13,243 nucleotides of DNA from Globomyces pollinis-pini (lineage: Eukaryota; Chytridiomycota; Chytridiomycetes; Rhizophydiales; Globomycetaceae). Where the stretch lies: NCBI GenBank assembly GCA_025399215.1, contig MU621502.1, positions 1 to 13,243 on the forward strand, in the 5' to 3' direction. The notes beneath the pieces are model-generated. The model was not told the origin of the DNA. It saw only the letters and a list, made by a program, of their open reading frames with translations, and searched no databases. Position 1 is the stretch's first letter. Each line of letters begins with the position of its first letter. Shown here piece by piece: positions 7,766 through 13,243 of the stretch. Both the position numbers and the translations under genes were made by a program.

Positions 7766-10700
7766 CTAAATCGTTCGTTTTGTACTAGAAGTGGCCAATT
7801 GATATAGTTCATCATAATTACCACTTTCTCTGCACATTTGAAAAAATATACCATTCTCCTTCACCATCAAATCTTTTGGACGACCGATTTCAGCTACTTT
7901 ACCCGCGTCCATTACTATAATTTTGTCATAGTCTATGACAGTTTGAATCCGATGCGCTACTGTTAAGATTGTACACTTAAACTCTTGTCTTATTGTGTCT
8001 TGGATTTTCCTATCTGTTTCTGGATCAACTGATGCTGTAGCTTCATCCATAAATATTATGCTTGATGTGCGCAAAAGAGCTCTTGCTAAGCATAATAACT
8101 GTCGTTGCCCTTGAGAAAAATTCTTGCCATTTTCTGTCACAGTAGTATCCAAAGATACGGATGATATTGAATTATTTTTCGAAGTTTGAATAGATTCTAG
8201 TACATGGGTGTGTTTCAGAGCATCCCAAATTTTAGAATCCGAATGCTCATCCAATGGATCTAAGTTGGAGCGAAGTGTTCCTATAAAGAATTATGAACCG
8301 ACTCAATTATACCTTCAAAGAGAATAGGATCTTGAGGTATAATGGTTAACTTAGACCTTAAGTCATGTAACCCCAATTTGGATATGTCAATGTCGTCAAT
8401 AATAATTGTCCCATTCACAAATGGCAAAATTCTAAAAAAAGCCATGGATAATGTTGATTTGCCTGCTCCAGTTCTTCCAACAATTCCGACCTTTTCCTTT
8501 GAATCTATCGTGAAGGACACGTTTTTTAAAACTTCGGGTAATTCTTCAGAGTATTTTACTGATAGATTTTCTACAATTATTCTACCATAATTTGGCCACT
8601 AAAATCAATCAAATGTTTCATACATTAGCTGGCGCTACTGTCCCATCGAATGAATCAAAATCTTCTTTTTTCAATTCTGAATATTCATCAATTCGTTCAA
8701 CAGAGCTATGGATCAATCTAATTTATCTATTTACTTCAAAGACATTTCTAGAGTTGAATGATACTGAATAATATCCTACACATAAAATCCAGAATATTAC
8801 AGTTATGGTAGTGGTAATTTGAGAAGCAAAATTAAATGCCACTCCTGCCCAACCTGCTGACAGATTGGAGTACAACACAGATCCTCCAGCCAAGAATACA
8901 ATAAATGCTGAGAGAATGCTAGTTCTGACCATCAACTAAATGGTTAAAAAAAGAAGATCGTTTATACCCATCTATTGGTAACGAATAGGTAGAAATAAGC
9001 ACGATTATTGTTCTCGACTTTATCTAAAATTTCTTTGATAGATTTTCGTTCTGCACCGTAAGCTCTTATAGACGAAACACCACTATTGTTAAGCAATAAT
9101 CTTTACATCAACGTTTCGCCGAATTGAGCATAAATTGGAGAACTCAAGACACTTTCAATTCGTTTGAGCTCTCGGGAACTTTGAAGATAAAATTTGGCAA
9201 TTCGGTAGTAAAAATACACTATCGTTAATTCAAATATTATGGTACAAAAAAACAAAGTAGATATAAATCCTGGAGCCACAAATGATACCAAAATCACTTT
9301 TCCAATGCAACCAACAATAATAGTTCCAAAATGGGCACATAACCACATAATTGTTGAATCAATCTCATCAATATCTTTGCTAAATCGATTGATAATTCTA
9401 CAGAGTTATTGAAGTAAATTACCGACCCACTGGAGTAATTTCAAAGAAGCGCATTGGAGATCCCAGAATTGAATGAAGCAGACTTGCATGAAGTGTTCTT
9501 GAAGCCTTTGCACCACCGATATACTGCACATAGACTTTAAACCAAAAAGGTATAAACTCAAATGCACAAATGATCCCATAGATTCCAATATAAAAAGTAG
9601 AATTTGAACTGGGTGGTAGAGAAAAAATGGTTGTGATTGAAAATGTTGTGCGCAATTTGTCTGTCCAAATTTCAACCCACCAGTTGGCCAAATAATCAAA
9701 AATGGTCATGCTGCCATAAGTTATTGCAGTGCCGACAACAAATAATAGACCCCCACAAGCCATGATGTATGATTTATAAGTTTTGAATTTTACTGCTCCA
9801 ACCACTTTAGATTCTTCATTTTTTATGGAAGTTTCGTTAATCAACTGCACTTCACCAGAATCTTCATGGTTAGAACCAAAAGGTTCAACTTGGGATTGCT
9901 GGTTTAACTCTTTTAATGAATCATCATTGGCGACATCATTTGGTACTCCTTGATTTGAGACAGATCCGTTTCTCATTATCACAATCCAATCAGACTTAGG
10001 GAACACCAAATTAATAGCATGCGTAACAAGTATAACCGTTCTTCCTTTCAAAACTTTAAGAATACAGTTGTTAAGTAAATGTTTGGCAGTTGGGGCGTCA
10101 ACTGCTGATAAAGGATCATCCAATAAGATGATAGATGCGTTCGAAAACACAGCTCTCGCTGAAAATGTTAATGCGTTTAAGCTAGATTACCTAATGATAT
10201 ACGCTGCTTTTGGCCACCTAATGATGAATTTCGCATAATTTACCTGATAAATTGACTCCTTTTTCTCCTATTTCCGTTTGGTCACCATCCCCTAGATTTC
10301 GTAAATCAGTGTTAAGGGCACATGCCCGTAATATCTGTAGGTATTTTACTTCATCAAAAGTTTCGCCAAACAAAATATTCTCACGAATCGTTCCATTCAT
10401 TAACCAAGGAGTCTGAGGGACATATGCGATATCACTCTTTGGACAGTCATTGATTAGATGATGCTCAGAAATGGAATAGGTCCCCTCGTAACACTTTAAT
10501 TCTTACATAAACATATCAATAAATACCTCCAAGTAATGTAAGCAGTAATGAAGTTTTCCCAGATCCTGTCGCACCAATTATCGTTGATATTTTGCCCTTT
10601 GGAAATACGATGTTGATGTTTCGCAACTTAAACTTTTCCGGTTCATCTTGATCTGCTTGCAAAGGAGTTTCTTCAGTTGGCATGGCTTCTTTTTTTTCTG

Positions 10701-12685
10701 CAGTATAGTAACCAAAAGTAGCGTTCTTAAATCCTATCCAAGTGTTTGGATCACGATTGGAAGATGAATTCTTATCACTGTACTTTTCTAACTCTTGCTC
10801 CTCGAGAAACTTATTTATTCTCCCTAAAACAATGCGAATATTGAGGATTCTTGAAACAGATTCACTTAAAGAACTCAATCTCCAAGTCACCTAGGTATCA
10901 AATCAAACTTTAAAGTTCACTGTTGCTAAGAGATTCATGCTTGTAAAAGCTGTTGCCGCATCTAGTGTATTCCCGGCCACCACCTGTAATTAATAGAATG
11001 ATTCTTACAGTGTAAAAAATTAAAGATACAATAACAACCAGAATGCTTGCACACCATGATATACTCCATAAGCTTAGTATATGCATCCAACCATTAAATA
11101 GAACTTTCAACTCATTATCACGAGCTTCCAAAATTCGTCTTATGAACTGATTTTCCCACGCCATAAATTTGATAATTCGAATTCCCTTCGAGTCAAAGTT
11201 AAAATACTTTACCTGTAAAGCTTCATTTGTTAATTGAATTCTTCTATCGCACAATTTTTTACTCTCTTTCTGACATTTATAATACTTGGCAAGAGTCCAG
11301 GAAGATAAAGGACCACTTAATATTAAGACCACCAGTCCTGATAATGCTGGAGCCCCCATAACACTAATTAAACCAACGAGCGAAAAAGCTATTGAAAAGG
11401 GAATCACAATGATCATGGTGTGCAAATCAGTGATAAAGTATTGAATCGAATGGGTGTCACTGGACATTAAATTGACAATTTTGCCCTAAGATTAGCCAAA
11501 TCAACATACTTGGCTAGCTTTATCATCGTTATCTTCGTCATCTAGCTCAACTGCCGATTCCGTTCGTTTTAAACTCTTCTGGAAAATTTCATATATTAGT
11601 ACTGTCCTTAATCGGATAGACCAATGTCGGCCATTCAAATCGATTTGCGAATTAAGCAGTTGTTCCACCGATTTGCAGAAAAACATCAAGATCAAGAGTA
11701 AGAGGGTATAATAATAATGATTGAGGTCATCTGTTTCCGAAATCTGTTGAATTGATCTCAAAATCAGGTTTATAAACAATGGATCTGCAAAAGATAGAAT
11801 TGTCGAGATAAACGACACAAATACTTGAAATACCATAAAAGACCTAGTGAATCTAATCAACTTCCAAATGATCTTGCTCGGCTTCGATCTATACTGTTAC
11901 TTAAGATTGATAATACTTGAATTTAACCCAATCTGAAATAATCTCATCAACTTGGTCCGACTTTGGTAAGTGAGGAATATCAACACTCTCTAACGGCTTT
12001 TCCGATCCACTTTTTAATAATGAGTTAACCCAAGAAAATGACAATTTGGAATAAAATGATGCTGTCGAATACTCACATGGATATCTTCCATCTATCTTCA
12101 AACTGTTGATTAATTCTGCATTTCTGGATGGATTAATGGAATCTAGCAACACCAATAATAAAGTTAAAAGAAAAGATACCAAGACTGAGTAATCAAATGA
12201 GTTTAAGTTAGTCTGTTGTTTGTAGATTAAAACGATACAATACGTTTGCCCAGTCAATGCAAGAAGGTAGGACATAGTATGATATCTTGGTAAAGTAGGT
12301 TTTGGAATTATTACTGAATATGTAATAAGCAATAGTATTAACCATCCAGATGATTGTAATACAACAAAGGTGATAAAATTCAAATAATTCAAATAAAAAC
12401 TTGATACTGATAAGTACAAGTTGATAATCACTTGAAGGAGTGTAATAAAGAATAAAGAGTTGTCAATCTTGGTACATTCTGTTGATTCCGTGATCACATC
12501 GTCACTGACATCTCGCTGTTGGTATAAATAAACCTTTACGTATTCCCTTAAATTATTTAATGTAAACAACAGTGCAGAGAGCGTTCCAAGGTAACTAAAC
12601 TCTCCAAATGATCCAAAAATTGTCATAAAAAACAAAACTTGATTGACCGTTTTTACACAGATACACCTAATATACCAAATTCCAT
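7766..12685 (-). CDS. Full-length ABCC (MRP/Ycf1-type) ABC transporter
   Basis: Spliced product of 1493 aa. Minus-strand exons: 12685-12667 (tentative), 12637-11917, 11888-11510, 11485-11213, 11185-11009, 10983-10921, 10890-10527, 10501-10244, 10217-10191, 10158-9423, 9397-9107, 9082-8968, 8935-8801, 8775-8735, 8705-8624, 8598-8313 and 8280-7766; introns 24-32 nt. The layout is TMD0 (about five helices, to residue 170), linker, TMD1, NBD1, TMD2, NBD2. NBD1: Walker A GATGSGKT (650-657), LSGGQ (750-754), Walker B ending DD (774-775), the Asp-for-Glu change usual in ABCC NBD1. NBD2: GRTGAGKST (1268-1276), FSQGQ (1377-1381), MDEA with catalytic Glu1402, H-loop His1432. [21 protein letters not shown] and [11 protein letters not shown] mark TMD2. 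The family exports glutathione conjugates, bile acids or drugs across vacuolar or plasma membranes; the substrate here is unknown. If exon 1 is wrong, translation starts at 12626 (MTIFGSF). Confidence 0.92.
10191..10217 (-). other. 27-nt exon carrying most of the NBD1 ABC signature
   Basis: Between a 26-nt intron (10218-10243) and a 32-nt intron (10159-10190) lies a 27-nt exon. It completes the second-last Gly of LSGG and encodes GQKQRISL plus the first base of the next Ala codon. Without it the NBD1 signature motif LSGGQ would be cut after its first Gly. Skipping is frame-neutral (27 = 9 codons), so an isoform lacking the signature could be translated. Confidence 0.85.
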
Positions 12686-12857
12686 CTCACTTCCACTAGG
12701 CCTTCTGGTTTGCGGGCGATGAAACTGTGACTCCGGAATAATAAAAGTCTCCAGTTCACGAAAGGTTGTAGCCCAGGTAACAGCCTTCAAAGCGCGTATC
12801 GGACTTGTGGCAGCCCAGCAACTATATAATCAAAATTCATAGTTACTAATACATACA
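12686..12857. promoter_or_regulatory. Short bidirectional promoter between the ABC transporter and the lactonase-like gene
   Basis: These 172 bp are all the space between two divergent start codons. The lactonase side has a TATA box (TATATAAT, 12823-12830) 28-35 bp before its ATG; no TATA is evident on the ABC side. The segment 12701-12815 is less AT-rich than the rest. It shares the 9-mers GTGGCAGCC (12807-12815) and AGCAACTAT (12817-12825) with the upstream region of the repeat-protein gene (290-298 and 249-257). Confidence 0.55.
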
Positions 12858-13243
12858 ATGAAATTCTCTACTCTTATTATCTTGCCTTTATCTATCCTAT
12901 GTGCTCCTGTCAATAACCGCGAAAAGCCTTCCAATCGTCAATCTCGTACAAAAAGTTCTACTGGTGCGGCTTACTTCATGACCAATGATCCAAAGGGAAA
13001 CTCAATCGTCATCAACCGTATCCAGAATGATGGAAAGCTGGCATTTTCAAAAACCATTCAAACTCAAGGAAACGGTGCTGGTGGTTTTGACACCAACTCA
13101 AATGATACAGTTGGTCCAGATGGTTTATTCTCGCAAGATTCGGTGGTTGTGGGAAACAATTTTCTGTTTGCTGCCAACGCTGGTTCGAATAGTATTTCAA
13201 CATTTCAAATCAACAAGAATGACCCTACGAAATTACAGTTTCT
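12858..13243 (+). CDS. Secreted lactonase-like beta-propeller protein (3-carboxymuconate-cyclase-like), 3' end outside the window
   Basis: The open frame runs without an intron to the window edge, giving 128 residues and two extra bases. Residues 1 to about 16 form a signal peptide (MKFSTLIILPLSILCA), then a basic, Ser-rich stretch that may be processed (NREKPSNRQSRTKSS). The mature part begins GAAYFMTNDPKGNSIVINRI, and later FLFAANAGSNSISTFQI, the repeated blade pattern of the 7-bladed Lactonase propeller family common in fungal secretomes (LFAANAGSNSIS is the usual inter-blade signature). The family was named after the muconate-lactonising enzyme, but most secreted fungal members have no proven substrate. 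A complete protein would be expected to be about 350-450 aa. Codons rich in C endings and a TATA box suggest strong expression. Confidence 0.8.
   Translation, partial: MKFSTLIILPLSILCAPVNNREKPSNRQSRTKSSTGAAYFMTNDPKGNSIVINRIQNDGKLAFSKTIQTQGNGAGGFDTNSNDTVGPDGLFSQDSVVVGNNFLFAANAGSNSISTFQINKNDPTKLQF

Noticed and set aside
8706..8767. An apparent in-frame TAA stop (FEVNR then stop) within the second membrane domain of the ABC gene, suggesting a pseudogene
   Set aside because: Two introns (8776-8800, 25 nt; 8706-8734, 29 nt) with a 41-nt exon between them restore the conserved ABCC segment [14 protein letters not shown] in frame, with no stop. The gene is intact.
10891..10908. An 18-nt intron (GTTTGA to CCTAG) in the ABC gene
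   Set aside because: A donor 12 nt upstream gives a 30-nt intron (10891-10920) in the same frame with a better match to ABCC proteins ([15 protein letters not shown]). The shorter version would be the only intron below 24 nt.
1243..12685. Many short adjacent ORFs in different frames, suggesting widespread frameshift decay or a deviant genetic code
   Set aside because: Every break coincides with a GT-AG segment of 24-33 nt, and removing these gives full-length conserved proteins. All three stop codons are used as true stops.
1..13243. CRISPR arrays, transposons, tRNA or rRNA genes, or a prokaryotic defence or biosynthetic cluster
   Set aside because: I saw no spaced repeats, transposase, terminal inverted repeats or structural RNA gene. 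All genes are ordinary eukaryotic types; the unusual feature is the splicing.

Overview
The window looks like nuclear DNA of a small-genome eukaryote, most likely a fungus, possibly an early-diverging one. The evidence is AT-rich sequence, closely packed single genes on both strands, spliceosomal introns, TATA and AATAAA elements, and a protein set typical of fungi: a GPI-anchored repeat wall protein, a secreted heme-thiolate peroxidase, a fungal-type secreted lactonase/propeller protein and a full-length ABCC transporter. TAA, TAG and TGA all act as stops and CTG reads as Leu at conserved positions, so the code appears standard. The lineage is an inference; I cannot name the species.

Layout, left to right: a TATA-driven, Ala/Pro/Tyr-rich secreted repeat protein (374-871, +); a decayed partial copy of that gene (about 1009-1099); a ZNG1/CBWD-type zinc-chaperone GTPase (1243-2487, -); a divergent promoter region; a leucine-rich-repeat protein with a dual-lipidation-like N terminus (2798-4593, +); a small secreted heme-thiolate peroxidase (4703-5435, +); an SF1 helicase of the IGHMBP2/Hcs1 family (5473-7726, +); an ABCC (MRP-like) transporter of 1493 aa converging on it (7766 to about 12685, -); a short bidirectional promoter; and the 5' part of a secreted lactonase-like propeller protein (12858 to the window end, +). 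The genes do not form a pathway. They are housekeeping and secreted genes packed tightly, with 37 bp between one stop and the next start and 39 bp between two convergent stops.

The main discovery concerns splicing. Long open frames are rare because five of the genes are cut by 44 introns that I could place by protein conservation and codon phase. Every one is only 24-33 nt long (mean about 28), GT-AG, usually with a TAAC/TAAT-like branch site a few bases before the acceptor. With these removed, all five models close exactly in frame (365, 501, 234, 636 and 1493 aa). In the helicase, the only way to recover the invariant Walker A motif GPPGTGKT is to splice out two adjacent introns (30 and 29 nt) that flank an exon of a single nucleotide, the G at 6241. 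A 27-nt exon carrying most of the first ABC signature motif and a 12-nt first exon carrying the MGCC lipidation signal are further microexons.
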